Source: Rhodococcus yananensis
Lineage (GTDB): Bacteria > Actinomycetota > Actinomycetes > Mycobacteriales > Mycobacteriaceae
Length of the DNA stretch: 44,711 nucleotides
Assembly (NCBI RefSeq): GCF_020515525.1
Contig: NZ_JAIYEP010000033.1
Span: forward strand, 1-44,711
Direction: 5' to 3'
How positions within the stretch are numbered: the stretch's first letter is position 1; each line of letters starts with the position of its first letter. The notes below the pieces were generated by a model. The model was not told where the DNA came from, ran no database searches, and saw nothing but the letters and a program-made list of their open reading frames with translations. This document shows positions 12,164 to 23,300 of the stretch, piece after piece. The translations under genes were made by a program, and so were the position numbers.

Positions 12164-12649
12164 TCAGGCCTTCCCGGTGCCTTCGGCGATGCCCCGGTCG
12201 AGTTGGGTCAACAGCGCCGCACCCAGCGTGGTGAGTGTGTCGACCTGGGCATCGTCGAGGCCGTCGAACACGAGTCGACGCACGGCCTCGACGTGTGCGG
12301 GCGCGGACGCGACGACCTTCGCGTAGCCGTCGTCGGTGAGCACGGCGAACGAACCGCGACTGCCGGGGACGGTTTCGCGCCGCACCCAACCGCGTGCACC
12401 GAGCCGCGTGACGACGTGTGAGAGCCGCGACAGCGAGGCATTGGCCTGCTCGGCCAGCGTGGACAGTTGCAGCCGGCGCCCGGGTGCCTCGGACAGCACG
12501 GCGAGGACGAAGTACTCGAAGTGCGTCATGTCGGAGTCGCGTTGCGACTGGGTGTCCAGAGCGGCGGGCAACCGGGTGATCAGCGCAACCAGCGTCCGCC
12601 ACGCGGTCTGCTGTCCGGCGTCGAGCCACCGGGGACTGTCGCTGCCCAT
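12164..12649 (-). CDS. MarR-family transcriptional regulator
   Basis: A 161-residue winged-helix regulator. It contains TLAEQANASLSRLSHVVTRL (recognition region), GWVRRETVPGSRGSFAVLTDDG (wing) and a helical dimerisation C-terminus. Single-copy regulator transcribed away from trpE. It likely responds to a small aromatic or phenolic ligand; target unknown. The ATG at 12649 has no obvious alternative. Confidence 0.88.
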   Translation of the reverse strand: MGSDSPRWLDAGQQTAWRTLVALITRLPAALDTQSQRDSDMTHFEYFVLAVLSEAPGRRLQLSTLAEQANASLSRLSHVVTRLGARGWVRRETVPGSRGSFAVLTDDGYAKVVASAPAHVEAVRRLVFDGLDDAQVDTLTTLGAALLTQLDRGIAEGTGKA

Positions 12650-12798
12650 GGATGTGTCCTCGCTTCTCTCGTTCCGTCCGATCCAGCCTGCCAGAGGGCC
12701 GTCGTACGTCGGCGCGCGGTGGTGGCCCGATCACGCGGGCGGTGTCGTCACTTCGGGAACCGACCCGCAGACGGTGCGGACTCGAGAGGATTTCCCGC

Positions 12799-13064
12799 AT
12801 GGCGGTGATCGCAGCGGTGATCGTCTCCCGTGTCACACACCTGCTGCTGTCGGTGGCGCACGCGACGACCCTGGCCGGGTCCGCGACCTGCGCAAGGCCT
12901 GGAACGCCGGCAGCTCGACGCGGACGTTCGTCCGGTACGGGGTGCCGCTGACCGCGACGGTTGCGACGGCGGCGATCGGGACGGGCTGGATGATGCTCAC
13001 GTTCGCGGCCCGAACCCGCCGATGTGACGACCCCGGGGGACGACCGCGGCGGGGCCTGGGATGA
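12799..13064 (+). pseudogene. Possible frameshifted small membrane protein upstream of trpE
   Basis: The 423-base gap between marR and trpE contains an ATG at 12799 with a good AGAGGA site. It opens a short ORF (MAVIAAVIVSRVTHLLLSVAHATTLAG...) that stops at 12951. From about 12885 strong GC3 coding character moves to another frame (LRKAWNAGSSTRTFVRYGVPLTATV...GWMMLTFAA, one transmembrane helix), which runs to a TGA at 13062-13064. The pattern suggests a roughly 85-residue membrane protein with a one-base frameshift, real or from sequencing. Rest of the gap: nothing recognised. Confidence 0.3.
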
Positions 13065-13072
13065 TGGGCGGC

Positions 13073-14656
13073 ATGTCCGGCGAGCCCACCACCATTCCCG
13101 CAGCCACCCCGTCCGCGTCCGCCGCAGGATGGTCGGATGCGACCACCACCCGGGAGCAGTTCCGCCTGCTCGCCGCCGAGCATCGCGTCGTCCCGGTCAC
13201 CCGCAAGGTGCTCGCCGACGCGGAGACGCCGCTGTCGGCGTATCGCAAGCTCGCGGCCGACCGCCCGGGCACCTTCCTTCTCGAATCGGCCGAGAACGGG
13301 CGGTCGTGGTCGCGGTGGTCGTTCATCGGCGCCGGTGCACCGGCCGCGCTCAGTGTCGTCGACGGCGATGCCGCGTGGTTCGGCCACGTCCCCTCCGGCG
13401 CCCCCACCGGCGGCGACCCCCTCGACGTGCTCCGCGACACCCTCGATCTGCTGCACACGGACCGCATCCACGGACTGCCCCCGCTCACCGGGGGGATGGT
13501 CGGCTACCTCGGGTACGACATCGTCCGCCACCTCGAGAAGCTGCCGTCGCTCGCCACCGACGACCTGCAGATCCCGGAGATGGTGATGTTGCTGGCCACC
13601 GATCTCGCGGCCGTCGACCATCACGAGGGCACGATCTGGCTCATCGCGAACGCCGTCAACTGGGACGGTTCCGACGAACGCGTCGACGAGGCCTACGACG
13701 ACGCCGTCGCGCGCCTCGATCGCATGACCGTCGATCTGTCGGCTCCCGCACCGTCGACCGTCGCGACGTTCACGCGACCGGAGCCGGATTACCGGAGGCA
13801 ACGGACCACCGAATCGTTCTGCGCGGACGTGCGCTCGCTCATCGGGGAGATCGAGGCCGGCGAGGCATTCCAGGTGGTGCTCTCGCAGCGTTTCGAGATC
13901 GACTGCGATGCCGCCCCGATCGACGTCTACCGGATGCTGCGCGCATCCAATCCGAGCCCCTACATGTATCTGCTGCACATCCCCGATGCCGACGGTGGCA
14001 CGGCATTCTCCGTGGTCGGTTCGAGCCCCGAAGCGCTCGTGACCGTCGCCGACGGTGTCGCCACCACGCATCCGATCGCCGGAACCCGGTGGCGCGGCGC
14101 CGACGACGAGGAGGACATCCTCCTCGAGAAGGATCTGCTCGCCGACGAGAAGGAGAATGCCGAGCATCTGATGCTCGTCGATCTGGGCCGCAACGACCTC
14201 GGGCGGGTGTGCGAACCCGGCACCGTCACCGTGCACGACTACCGGCACATCGAACGCTACAGCCATGTGATGCACCTCGTCTCCACCGTCACCGGGCGCC
14301 TCGCCGACGGACACACCGCCCTCGACGCCGTGACGGCGTGTTTCCCCGCCGGAACCCTGTCGGGTGCACCGAAGGTGCGCGCGATGGAACTGATCGAGGA
14401 ACTCGAAACCACCCGGCGCGGCATCTACGGCGGCATCGTCGGCTATCTCGATTTCGCCGGTGACGCCGACACCGCCATCGCCATCCGGTCCGCGTTGATC
14501 AAGGGCGGAACGGCCTACGTGCAGGCCGGCGCCGGCGTCGTCGCCGACTCGGATCCCGAAGCGGAGGACACGGAGGCCCGCAACAAGGCGATGTCCGCGC
14601 TCGCCGCCGTCGCCGCGGCGGCGACCCTCACCCCGTTCCGCGGAGCTGCCGAATGA
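13073..14656 (+). CDS. trpE: Anthranilate synthase component I
   Basis: Converts chorismate to anthranilate with a glutamine amidotransferase partner (not in this window). The N-terminal LLES tryptophan-binding motif ([19 protein letters not shown]) indicates feedback inhibition. Chorismate-binding motifs include [33 protein letters not shown] and [10 protein letters not shown]. About 527 residues from ATG 13073; ATGs at 13061 and 13064 would add 3-4 residues. The stop overlaps the next gene by ATGA. Confidence 0.95.
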   Translation: MSGEPTTIPAATPSASAAGWSDATTTREQFRLLAAEHRVVPVTRKVLADAETPLSAYRKLAADRPGTFLLESAENGRSWSRWSFIGAGAPAALSVVDGDAAWFGHVPSGAPTGGDPLDVLRDTLDLLHTDRIHGLPPLTGGMVGYLGYDIVRHLEKLPSLATDDLQIPEMVMLLATDLAAVDHHEGTIWLIANAVNWDGSDERVDEAYDDAVARLDRMTVDLSAPAPSTVATFTRPEPDYRRQRTTESFCADVRSLIGEIEAGEAFQVVLSQRFEIDCDAAPIDVYRMLRASNPSPYMYLLHIPDADGGTAFSVVGSSPEALVTVADGVATTHPIAGTRWRGADDEEDILLEKDLLADEKENAEHLMLVDLGRNDLGRVCEPGTVTVHDYRHIERYSHVMHLVSTVTGRLADGHTALDAVTACFPAGTLSGAPKVRAMELIEELETTRRGIYGGIVGYLDFAGDADTAIAIRSALIKGGTAYVQAGAGVVADSDPEAEDTEARNKAMSALAAVAAAATLTPFRGAAE

Positions 14657-15351
14657 GCGCGCCACAGCAGACGCGGCCCGGACGCAGCCGCAACACCGTC
14701 GTCGCAGTGGTCCTGCTGATCCTCGCGGCCGCGGCGCTGTGGGGGTCGAGTCGGATGACGTGGGTGCGGGTGGAGTCCGCCGACGGACTCGGCGCCGACC
14801 GCGTCACCGAACTCAACGGTGGTGCGTGGGCCGCGGCGACCACGCCGCTCGCTCTCGTCCTGCTCGCCGCGGTGGCCGCCGTGCTCGCGGTGCGCGGCAC
14901 CGCGGTGCGGATCGTCGCCGCCGCGGTCGCGCTCGCCGCCGTCGCGGCGGCGATCGGCCCCGTGGACCTGCTCGCGACGGGCGCCGACGCCGACACTGCC
15001 GCGCAGATCGCCGCGCTTCCCGACCGGGCGGAGGTCACCGCCACCGATGTCTTCGTGTTCCCGGCGCTCCTCGCGCTGGCCGGTGCCGTCTTCGCCGTGG
15101 CCGCGGCGGTCGCCGCGTGGCTCACCCCCGTCGCACAGGCGGGACTGTCGTCGAAGTACGACAGTCCCGGAGCGCGGAAGGAAGCGACCGCGAGGCTGGC
15201 CGACAGCCCGGCCGGAACGGACGAACCCGTCACCGAACGGGCCCTGTGGGATGCCCTCGACGCGGGTATCGACCCCACCGTCGACGGCGGTGACGACGAC
15301 CCCGGAGACGAGGGCAGGAGTGATTCTTCTCCTTCGGGGACCCGCCGCTGA
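14653..15351 (+). CDS. Trp biosynthesis-associated membrane protein
   Basis: A 232-residue protein with four hydrophobic segments: about 14-31, 58-80, 84-105 and 128-156. A loop with [12 protein letters not shown] lies between the first two, and the C-terminal tail is charged. This is the actinobacterial family (TIGR02234-type) found between trpE and trpC. Role unknown; possibly tryptophan-related transport or regulation. Coupled to trpE by an ATGA overlap. The 142-base gap to trpC holds no clear attenuator; an AAAGGA lies 12 bases before trpC. Confidence 0.85.
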   Translation: MSAPQQTRPGRSRNTVVAVVLLILAAAALWGSSRMTWVRVESADGLGADRVTELNGGAWAAATTPLALVLLAAVAAVLAVRGTAVRIVAAAVALAAVAAAIGPVDLLATGADADTAAQIAALPDRAEVTATDVFVFPALLALAGAVFAVAAAVAAWLTPVAQAGLSSKYDSPGARKEATARLADSPAGTDEPVTERALWDALDAGIDPTVDGGDDDPGDEGRSDSSPSGTRR

Positions 15352-15493
15352 CCGGTGCGGGGGCACGCACTAGGCTGAAGTCGACCCTCGATGAGGTTGA
15401 TCACACGAGGATCGGCCGAACGCGCCGGAAACCACGGTGCACGGGACGACCCGACGCAGGGGTAGACATGGGTGCGAAAGGACTCGGGCCACG

Positions 15494-16303
15494 ATGACAG
15501 TTCTCGACTCGATTCTCGAAGGGGTGCGCGCCGACGTCGCCGCTCGGGAGGCGGTTGCCGATCTCGCCTCCGTCAAGGCCGCCGCCGCGGCCGCACCCCC
15601 GCCGATCGACGCGAAGGCGGCCCTGCGCGAACCCGGTATCGCCGTGATCGCCGAGGTCAAGCGTGCGAGCCCGTCGAAGGGGGCGCTCGCCACCATCACC
15701 GATCCCGCCGAACTCGCCCGCGCGTACGAGTCCGGGGGAGCCCGTGCGATCAGTGTGCTCACCGAGGAACGCCGCTTCCACGGCAGCCTCGCCGATCTCG
15801 ATGCGGTGCGCCGCGCGGTGGGTATCCCGGTCCTGCGCAAGGATTTCATCGTGGGCCCGTACCAGATCCACGAGGCCCGCGCACACGGGGCCGACATCGT
15901 GCTGTTGATCGTCGCCGCGCTCGAACAACCCGTGCTCACCGGATTGATCGAACGCGCCGAGTCCCTCGGGATGACCGCGCTCGTCGAGGCGCACACCGAG
16001 GAGGAGGCCGACCGCGCACTCGAAGCGGGCGCGTCCGTCATCGGGATCAACGCCCGCAACCTCAAGACGCTCGAGGTGGACAAGGAGACGTTCGGCCGGA
16101 TCGCCCCCGGGTTGCCGACCGAGGTCCTCAAGATCGCCGAGTCGGGCGTGCGGGGACCGGCGGACCTGCTCGCCTACGCGGGTGCCGGTGCCGACGCGGT
16201 ACTCGTGGGCGAGGGCCTGGTGACCAGCGGCGATCCGCGTCAGGCCGTCGCGGAACTGGTGACGGTCGGTACGCATCCGTCGTGCCCGAAGCCTGCGCGC
16301 TGA
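15494..16303 (+). CDS. trpC: Indole-3-glycerol phosphate synthase
   Basis: Closes the indole ring from CdRP in tryptophan synthesis. 269 residues, (beta-alpha)8 barrel without a fused TrpF domain. Motifs: [49 protein letters not shown] and IAESGVRG, which contain the catalytic Lys/Glu residues. The absence of trpF next door fits PriA doing that step. Confidence 0.96.
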   Translation: MTVLDSILEGVRADVAAREAVADLASVKAAAAAAPPPIDAKAALREPGIAVIAEVKRASPSKGALATITDPAELARAYESGGARAISVLTEERRFHGSLADLDAVRRAVGIPVLRKDFIVGPYQIHEARAHGADIVLLIVAALEQPVLTGLIERAESLGMTALVEAHTEEEADRALEAGASVIGINARNLKTLEVDKETFGRIAPGLPTEVLKIAESGVRGPADLLAYAGAGADAVLVGEGLVTSGDPRQAVAELVTVGTHPSCPKPAR

Positions 16304-16354
16304 CCGGCTCGACCCGATGGCGCGTCGGACCGCGCAGTGGGGCAGACTGGACGG

Positions 16355-17656
16355 GTGACTGAAGACGATTCCGTACTGTCCGCCAAGGGGCGCGGACTCC
16401 CCGCGATGAGCGACGCCGTCTCGACGCAGACCGCGCACGAACCCGACGCCGGTGGGCACTTCGGGTCGTTCGGCGGACGGTTTCTTCCCGAGGCGCTCAT
16501 GGCGGTCATCGAGGAGGTCACCGCAGCCTACGAGAAGGATCGCACCGATCCCGGTTTTCTCGGCGAACTCGACCGGTTGCAGCGCGACTACACGGGCCGG
16601 CCGTCGCCGGTGTACGAGGCGACGCGGCTCGGTGAACACGCCGGGGGGGCACGGATCCTGCTCAAGCGCGAGGATCTGAACCACACCGGGTCGCACAAGA
16701 TCAACAATGTGCTCGGGCAGGTGCTGCTCGCGAAGCGCATGGGCAAGACCCGCATCATCGCCGAGACCGGAGCCGGCCAGCACGGCGTGGCGACCGCGAC
16801 CGCGTGTGCTCTCTTCGGGCTCGGATGCCGGGTGTACATGGGTGAGGTCGACATGAAGCGGCAGGCCCTCAACGTCGCCCGCATGCGGCTGCTCGGTGCG
16901 GAGGTCGTCGCCGCGACGACCGGTTCGCGCACCCTCAAGGACGCGATCAACGAGGCGATGCGCGACTGGGTCACCAACGCCGACAGCACCTACTACTGCT
17001 TCGGTACCGCCGCGGGCCCGCACCCGTTCCCCGCCATGGTCCGCGATTTCCAGCGCATCGTCGGACTCGAGGCCCGAGCCCAGGTGCGCGCGCTGACGGG
17101 TCGGTTGCCCGACGCCGTCGCCGCGTGCGTCGGCGGTGGTTCCAACGCGATCGGCATCTTCCACCCGTTCATCGACGACGCGTCCGTCAAACTCGTCGGG
17201 CTCGAGGCCGGGGGAGACGGCGTCGACACCGGCCGGCACGCCGCGACCATCGGCGGCGGCTCGCACGGTGCCCTGCACGGCGCGTACTCGTACCTGCTGC
17301 AGGACGAGGACGGTCAGACCATCGAATCCCACTCGATCTCCGCGGGACTCGACTATCCCGGTGTCGGTCCCGAACACGCGTGGCTCGCGGACACCGGGCG
17401 CGCCGAGTACCGCGCCATCACCGACACCGAGGCGATGGACGCGTTCTCACTGCTGTGCCGCACCGAGGGCATCATCCCGGCGATCGAGTCCGCGCACGCC
17501 GTCGCCGGTGCGCTGCAACTCGGCCGGGAACTCGGGCAGGGCGCCATCGTCCTGGTGAGCCTGTCCGGTCGCGGCGACAAGGACGTCGACACCGCAGGAA
17601 AGTGGTTCGGGTTGCTGCCCGACGACGACACCCGCACCGAAGGAGACGCGCAGTGA
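16355..17656 (+). CDS. trpB: Tryptophan synthase beta chain
   Basis: PLP enzyme joining indole and serine. 433 residues from GTG 16355; an ATG at 16406 is an alternative. The PLP lysine is in [18 protein letters not shown], the active-site segment is [14 protein letters not shown], phosphate binding is GGGSNAIG, and SGRGDKD is at the C-terminus. The N-terminus contains the TrpB1 hallmark [14 protein letters not shown]. Overlaps trpA by GTGA. Confidence 0.97.
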   Translation: MTEDDSVLSAKGRGLPAMSDAVSTQTAHEPDAGGHFGSFGGRFLPEALMAVIEEVTAAYEKDRTDPGFLGELDRLQRDYTGRPSPVYEATRLGEHAGGARILLKREDLNHTGSHKINNVLGQVLLAKRMGKTRIIAETGAGQHGVATATACALFGLGCRVYMGEVDMKRQALNVARMRLLGAEVVAATTGSRTLKDAINEAMRDWVTNADSTYYCFGTAAGPHPFPAMVRDFQRIVGLEARAQVRALTGRLPDAVAACVGGGSNAIGIFHPFIDDASVKLVGLEAGGDGVDTGRHAATIGGGSHGALHGAYSYLLQDEDGQTIESHSISAGLDYPGVGPEHAWLADTGRAEYRAITDTEAMDAFSLLCRTEGIIPAIESAHAVAGALQLGRELGQGAIVLVSLSGRGDKDVDTAGKWFGLLPDDDTRTEGDAQ

Positions 17657-18456
17657 GCGCCCCGTACGAACGCCTCGCCGACATCTTCGCCACGTGCCGC
17701 GCCGAGCAGCGCGCCGCGCTCGTCGGATACCTCCCCGTCGGTTATCCCACCGTCGCCGCCTCGATCGAGGCGATGACGACCCTCGTCGAGGGCGGATGCG
17801 ACCTCGTCGAGGTCGGCATCCCCTACAGCGATCCGGTCATGGACGGCACGACCATCCAGAACGCGGCGAATCAGGCCCTGGCCGGCGGTGTCCGGGTGCG
17901 GGACGTGTTCCCCGCGGTCGAGGCGATCACCGCGGCGGGCGGCGCCGCCGTCGTCATGACCTACTGGAATCTCGTGTTGCGGTACGGGATCGACAACTTC
18001 GCCCGTGATCTCGCCGCGGCAGGCGGACTGGGGATCATCACCCCGGATCTGATCCCCGACGAAGCCGCCGAGTGGATCGCCGCATCGGAGAAGTACGGCC
18101 TGGGCCGCACCTTTCTCGTCGCTCCGTCGTCCACCAACGAACGCCTCGCCACGACCCTCGACCGGTGCCGCGGATTCGTGTACGCGACCTCGACGATGGG
18201 GGTCACCGGCGCCCGCGACTCCGTCGACAACCGGGCCCCGGAACTCGTCGCGCGGGTGCGTACCCACTCCGACATTCCGGTCGGTGTCGGTCTGGGGGTG
18301 CGCAACGGCGCCCAGGCCGCCGAGATCGCGGCCTACGCCGACGGAGTGATCGTCGGTTCCGCGCTGGTCACGGCGGCCGGCCAGGGACGGGACACGCTGC
18401 TGGCGCTGACGCAGGATCTCGCGAAGGGTGTGCGGTCCGCTAGCGTGGCGTCGTGA
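17653..18456 (+). CDS. trpA: Tryptophan synthase alpha chain
   Basis: Cleaves indole-glycerol phosphate to indole, channelled to TrpB. 267 residues. The catalytic Glu and Asp lie in [19 protein letters not shown] (the usual 'ADG' is 'MDG' here) and [12 protein letters not shown] is the phosphate loop region. Coupled to trpB and to lgt by GTGA overlaps, giving a trpC-trpB-trpA-lgt unit. Confidence 0.97.
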   Translation: MSAPYERLADIFATCRAEQRAALVGYLPVGYPTVAASIEAMTTLVEGGCDLVEVGIPYSDPVMDGTTIQNAANQALAGGVRVRDVFPAVEAITAAGGAAVVMTYWNLVLRYGIDNFARDLAAAGGLGIITPDLIPDEAAEWIAASEKYGLGRTFLVAPSSTNERLATTLDRCRGFVYATSTMGVTGARDSVDNRAPELVARVRTHSDIPVGVGLGVRNGAQAAEIAAYADGVIVGSALVTAAGQGRDTLLALTQDLAKGVRSASVAS

Positions 18457-19493
18457 CATCGACTGCAACAGTTCTGGCCTACCTGCCCAGCCCGCCGCAA
18501 GGCGTCTGGTACGTCGGGCCGCTCGCCCTGCGTGCCTACGCGCTGTGCATCATCGTCGGCATCGTCGTCGCGATCTGGTGGGGTGACCGCCGCTGGGTGG
18601 CCCGCGGTGGGCGGCCCGGCACCGTTCTGGACATCGCGGTGTGGGCGGTGCCCTTCGGGCTCGTCGGCGGCCGGCTCTACCACGTCATCACCGACTGGCG
18701 GAAGTACTTCGGTGAGGGCGCCGACCCCGTCGACGCACTGAAGATCTGGGAGGGCGGCCTGGGGATCTGGGGTGCCGTCGCGCTCGGCGCGGTCGGTGCG
18801 TGGATCGGCTGCCGCAGGCGGGGAATCCCGCTGCCCGCGTTCGGTGACGCTCTCGCTCCGGCCATCCTGCTCGCGCAGGCCATCGGCCGCCTCGGTAACT
18901 GGTTCAACCAGGAACTGTACGGTCGGGAGACGACCGTCCCGTGGGGCCTCGAGATCTACGAGCGCGCCGACGACGCCGGTCGGATGTCGCCGCATCTCAT
19001 CGACGGGGTGTCCACCGGTGAGGTCGCATTCGTCGTGCACCCCACCTTCCTGTACGAACTGTTGTGGAACCTGCTCGTCGTCGTGCTGCTCGTGCTCGCC
19101 GACCGGCGATTCGCGATCGGGCACGGGCGTCTGTTCGCGCTGTACGTCGCCGGATACTGCGCGGGCAGGTTCTGGGTCGAACTCATGCGCGCCGACACCG
19201 CCACCGAGATCGCGGGAATCCGCGTCAACACGTTCACCTCGGGCATCGTGTTCGTCCTCGCCGTCGCCTACGTGATCTTCGCGCGCAAGGGCAGGGAAGC
19301 GCCCGAGACACTCGACCCGAGCGGTGAGTCCGGGGAGGACGATGCGGGCTCCGCCGGGAAGGCGGCGCCGGGCGGTGACACCGGGCCGGGCGAGCCGGAG
19401 GCCGGTGCCGCGGGACGGTCCGGAGCCGGTACCGGATCCACCGGTAAGGTCGACGGCACAGCCGTCACGACAGACGAAGGGGAGAAGCTGTGA
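18453..19493 (+). CDS. lgt: Prolipoprotein diacylglyceryl transferase
   Basis: Membrane enzyme that transfers diacylglycerol to the lipobox Cys of prolipoproteins. Seven hydrophobic segments. Signature motifs [26 protein letters not shown] and HPTFLYE are present. At 346 residues it is longer than enteric Lgt because of an approximately 70-residue acidic Gly/Ala/Thr-rich C-terminal tail, common in actinobacteria. A plausible client, the MetQ lipoprotein, is encoded at 29451. Confidence 0.95.
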   Translation: MTSTATVLAYLPSPPQGVWYVGPLALRAYALCIIVGIVVAIWWGDRRWVARGGRPGTVLDIAVWAVPFGLVGGRLYHVITDWRKYFGEGADPVDALKIWEGGLGIWGAVALGAVGAWIGCRRRGIPLPAFGDALAPAILLAQAIGRLGNWFNQELYGRETTVPWGLEIYERADDAGRMSPHLIDGVSTGEVAFVVHPTFLYELLWNLLVVVLLVLADRRFAIGHGRLFALYVAGYCAGRFWVELMRADTATEIAGIRVNTFTSGIVFVLAVAYVIFARKGREAPETLDPSGESGEDDAGSAGKAAPGGDTGPGEPEAGAAGRSGAGTGSTGKVDGTAVTTDEGEKL

Positions 19494-20236
19494 CAACGCC
19501 GGAGCCGGGCAGGTCCGATGCGGGGGACGAGGAACCCGCCAAGCCGGATCTGCGCAAGGACACCGATCCGCTTCCGTCCGTGCCCGACCAGTACGGGTCG
19601 ACGACCGGCAGTCCCGGTCCCGGATGGGAGACGCAGACCGGTGTCGGCACCGGTCCCGGGTGGGGCAGCTCTCCGACGTATCCGACACCGACGTCTCAGT
19701 ACCCCGACAACGCGGGCTATCCGGAGCCGACCCCTGGCTACCCGGAGTCGACGCCCGGATCCGGGCCGGTGTACGGCACTCCCGATCCGCAGTATCCGAT
19801 GTCCGGTGCGCCGGGGCAGACGGGCGCGGGGTATCCGGGTGAGGCATACCCGAGTGCGGGATATCCGGGGGCGACGTACCAGGCATCCTCGCAGGCCGGT
19901 TACGGCCCCGCACCTCAGCCGACGTACGGGGCGTACACGGCGCCGCCCGGATACCCACAGGGCGCCGGCTACGACGTGACCGCGCCGTACGGACGCGACC
20001 CGTACACCGGCGAACCGTACTCCGACAAGTCGAAGGTCACAGCGGGCATCCTCGAGATCCTGCTCGGCGCATTCGGCGCCGGACGGTTCTATCTCGACCA
20101 GCCCGGTATCGCCATCGCCCAGATCGCGGTCACGTGGCTCACCTGCGGCATCGGCGGAATCTGGCCGCTGATCGACGGCATCCTCATGCTCACCGGCAAG
20201 GTTCGAGACAACAACGGACGACCCCTGCGCCCCTGA
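19490..20236 (+). CDS. TM2-domain membrane protein with Tyr/Pro/Gly-rich N-terminus
   Basis: 248 residues. The first about 165 residues are disordered, with repeated Y-P-(x)-P/G motifs ([32 protein letters not shown]). The last about 70 residues form a TM2 domain with two helices: [23 protein letters not shown]..., then [26 protein letters not shown]. Function unknown; such proteins may interact with cell-envelope or signalling partners. GTG start overlaps the lgt stop and GAAGGGGAG lies upstream. Confidence 0.85.
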   Translation: MTTPEPGRSDAGDEEPAKPDLRKDTDPLPSVPDQYGSTTGSPGPGWETQTGVGTGPGWGSSPTYPTPTSQYPDNAGYPEPTPGYPESTPGSGPVYGTPDPQYPMSGAPGQTGAGYPGEAYPSAGYPGATYQASSQAGYGPAPQPTYGAYTAPPGYPQGAGYDVTAPYGRDPYTGEPYSDKSKVTAGILEILLGAFGAGRFYLDQPGIAIAQIAVTWLTCGIGGIWPLIDGILMLTGKVRDNNGRPLRP

Positions 20237-20245
20237 TGCTCGCGG

Positions 20246-20276
20246 GTCTACGCCGGTCGGTGCGATCGGCGTAGAC
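20246..20276 (+). terminator. 10-bp perfect hairpin between TM2 gene and gltB
   Basis: GTCTACGCCG, 11-base loop, CGGCGTAGAC, starting 10 bases after the TM2 stop. It is a likely terminator of the trp-lgt unit. Its 3' arm contains TAGACT (20272-20277), which resembles a -10 box 52 bases before the gltB start, so it could also be an operator over the gltB promoter. Confidence 0.55.
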
Positions 20277-20328
20277 TGACGCGACCGACGGCACATCCGG
20301 GTGCCGCGACACCCCCGGCAGGCGGCCG

Positions 20329-23300
20329 GTGCAGCACGACCATCCACACCTCCGCCGTCACCCATCGGACGACGGATTGCCCGCCGCGTGTGGGCTCTAC
20401 GATCCCGCACGCGAAGTGGACTCCTGCGGCGTCGCCGGGATCGTGGATGTGCACGGGCGCCGATCCCACCGCGTCGTCGCGGATGCGCTCGCGGCGCTGC
20501 GCGCCCTGGCCCACCGCACGGCGAGCGGCCGCGAACCGGACTCCGGCGACGGCGCCGGAATCACGGTCACGGTGCCGTGGGAACTGAACCGCGAGACCGT
20601 CGCCCTCGATCTTCCCGCCCCGCGGCACTACGCCACCGGGCTGTGCTTCCTTCCCCGCGACACGGCCCGGCGCATCGTCGAGTCGCTCGCCGCGGCGGAG
20701 GGACTCGACGTCCTCGGCTGGCGCGACGTCCCCGTCGATCCTCACGGCGCGCACCTCGGTGACACGGCGGAACGGTCCCGACCCCACATCGCCCAGCTGT
20801 TCGTGGCCCCCACGGTCGCCCACCCGTCGGGTCGCGATCCCGGGGTCGACCTCGACCGCGCCGTGCATCCGCTGCGCCGCCGCGCCGAACACGAGTGCGC
20901 GGTGCACGGTGTACCCGTCTACTTCCCGTCGCTGTCCGCCCGCACGATCGTGTACAAGGGGATGCTCACCGTCGGGCAGTTGCCCCTGTTCTACCCGGAC
21001 CTGCGTGACCCGCGGTGCGTGTCGGCGATCGCCCTCGTCCACGGCAGGTATTCGACGAACACCTTTCCGGCGTGGCCGCTCGCCCAACCGTTCCGGTACT
21101 GCGCGCACAACGGCGAGATCAACACGATCCGGGGCAACCGGGCCCGGATGCGCGCCCGGCAACCGCACCTGCACGCCGCGTTCCTGCGCGGCCCGGTCCA
21201 CGACATCCCGATCTGCTCACCGCACATGTCCGATTCGGCGTCGCTCGACGAGACCCTCGAACTCCTGCATCTCGCGGGCCGCACACTGCCGCACGCCGCC
21301 GTGATGATGATGCCGCCCGCCTGGGAGAACGACCCCCGTACCGCTGGGCAACGGCGGGCATTCCACGACTTCCACGCCGGGTTGCTCGAACCCTGGGACG
21401 GTCCCGCCTGCCTGGCCTTCACCGACGGCGCGGTGTTCGGCGCCGTCGGCGACCGGAACGGCCTGCGCCCCGGCCGGTGGTGGCACACCCGCGACGACAC
21501 CGTGATCTTCGCCGGTGAAGCCGGGGTGCTCCCCACGGAACCGTCCGATGTGATCGCGAAGGGCCGGCTCGAACCCGGGCGACCGTTCGTCGTCGAAACC
21601 GGACCCGGCACCGCGGGGCGCATCGTTCCCCCGGACGAACTGCTCGACACGCTCGCCGCCGAACACCCCTACCGGTGCTGGCTCGACCGCGGCCGGATCC
21701 CGTTCGTGACCGGGCGACCGGACCCCGAACCCTGCGGTGAGCGCGCCGATCCCCGGACCCGGTGGCTGTACGGATACACCGCCGAGGACCTCGACGAGAC
21801 CCTGGCGACCATGGCGACCACCGGCCGGGAACCGGTGGGGTCGATGGGCTCGGACATCCCACCCGCCATGTCCTCCCCGCGACCGCGACTCCTGTTCGAC
21901 CACGTGACCGCCATGTTCGCGCAGGTCACCAATCCGCCGCTCGATGCGATCCGCGAACGGGTCGTCACGGCGCAACGCCATCTCACCGGCCCCGAGGGAG
22001 ACCTCCTCGCCGCGACACCACGATCGGCACGCCGACTGTCCCTCGACACGCCGATACCGACCGCCGCCGACCTCGAGGCGCTCCGCCACCTCGGCGCACG
22101 CCACCCGGCGCTGCGCGCGACCCAGGTGTCGGCGACGTTCCCGCCGGACGGCACCGCCGCGGCTGCCCTCACCGGGGCGCTCACCCGGCTGCGCCACGAG
22201 GCCGAGAGGGCCGTGGACTCCGGCCACGGAATCCTGATCGTCACCGACCAGGCGCGCGACGGTACCGCGGTGCCGATACCGTCGCTGCTGGCGCTGGCGA
22301 CGGTGCACCGGCATCTCGCCGCGACCGGCCGGCGCACCCGCGTGGCGCTGGTCGTCGACAGCGGTGATGCGCGGGAGGTCCACCACGTCGCGGCGCTCCT
22401 CGGGTTCGGGGCCGACGCGGTGTGCCCGTCGGTGGCGTACGGCGTCGTCGCGACGCTCGCGGACGACGGACGGCTCGGAGACGTCTCCGCCGCCACCGCG
22501 GTCCGCAACTACCGGACCGCGCTGATCGACGGTGTGATCGAGGTGATGGCCAAGTGCGGTGTCTCCACGATCTCGTCGTACATCGGGGCGGGCACCTTCG
22601 ACGTGATCGGACTCGACCCCGACGTGCTGGGTGTGGACGCGGCGATCGGCGGCACCACCGTCGCCGACGTCGCCGAGCAGGCGCGCGAGCGGTACCGGAT
22701 GGCGCACTCGCCGCGCGCCGACACCGCGGCACCGCCGAGCGGTGGAATCCACCGGTACCGGCGGGACGGCGAACCGCATCTGTTCACCCCGGAGGCGGTG
22801 TTCCTGCTGCAGCACGCGACACGCACCGGCCGCGCCGAGGTGTACGCGCGGTACTGCGCCGAGATCGACAGCCGCTCGGCGGACGGCGGCACCCTGCGGG
22901 GACTGCTGCGGTTCCACCGTGCCGCCGACCCGATCGACGTCGTCGACGTCGAACCCGTCGAGTCGATCGTCACCCGGTTCGCGACCGGTGCGATGAGCTA
23001 CGGATCGATCTCCGCGGAGGCCCACGAGACGCTCGCCGTCGCGATGAACCGGCTCGGGGGTCGGTCGAACTCGGGGGAGGGAGGTGAGGACGTGGCGCGG
23101 CTCGGTGACCCGCTGCGCCGCAGCGCCGTCAAACAGGTCGCGAGCGGCAGGTTCGGGGTGACCGCCGCCTACCTCGCCGACGCCACCGATCTGCAGATCA
23201 AGGTGGCGCAGGGAGCGAAACCCGGTGAAGGCGGGCAGCTTCCGGCCGAGAAGGTGTATCCGTGGATCGCGCGGACCCGATGCTCGACCCCCGGAGTCGG

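Noticed and set aside
12648-12798. Short ORF with adjacent Trp codons upstream of trpE, considered as a trp leader peptide
   Set aside because: Its start overlaps the marR start on the opposite strand, it has no ribosome-binding site, and the Trp pair is far from trpE.
15352-15493. Possible trp attenuator before trpC
   Set aside because: No Trp-codon-rich leader ORF and no paired hairpins were found in the gap.
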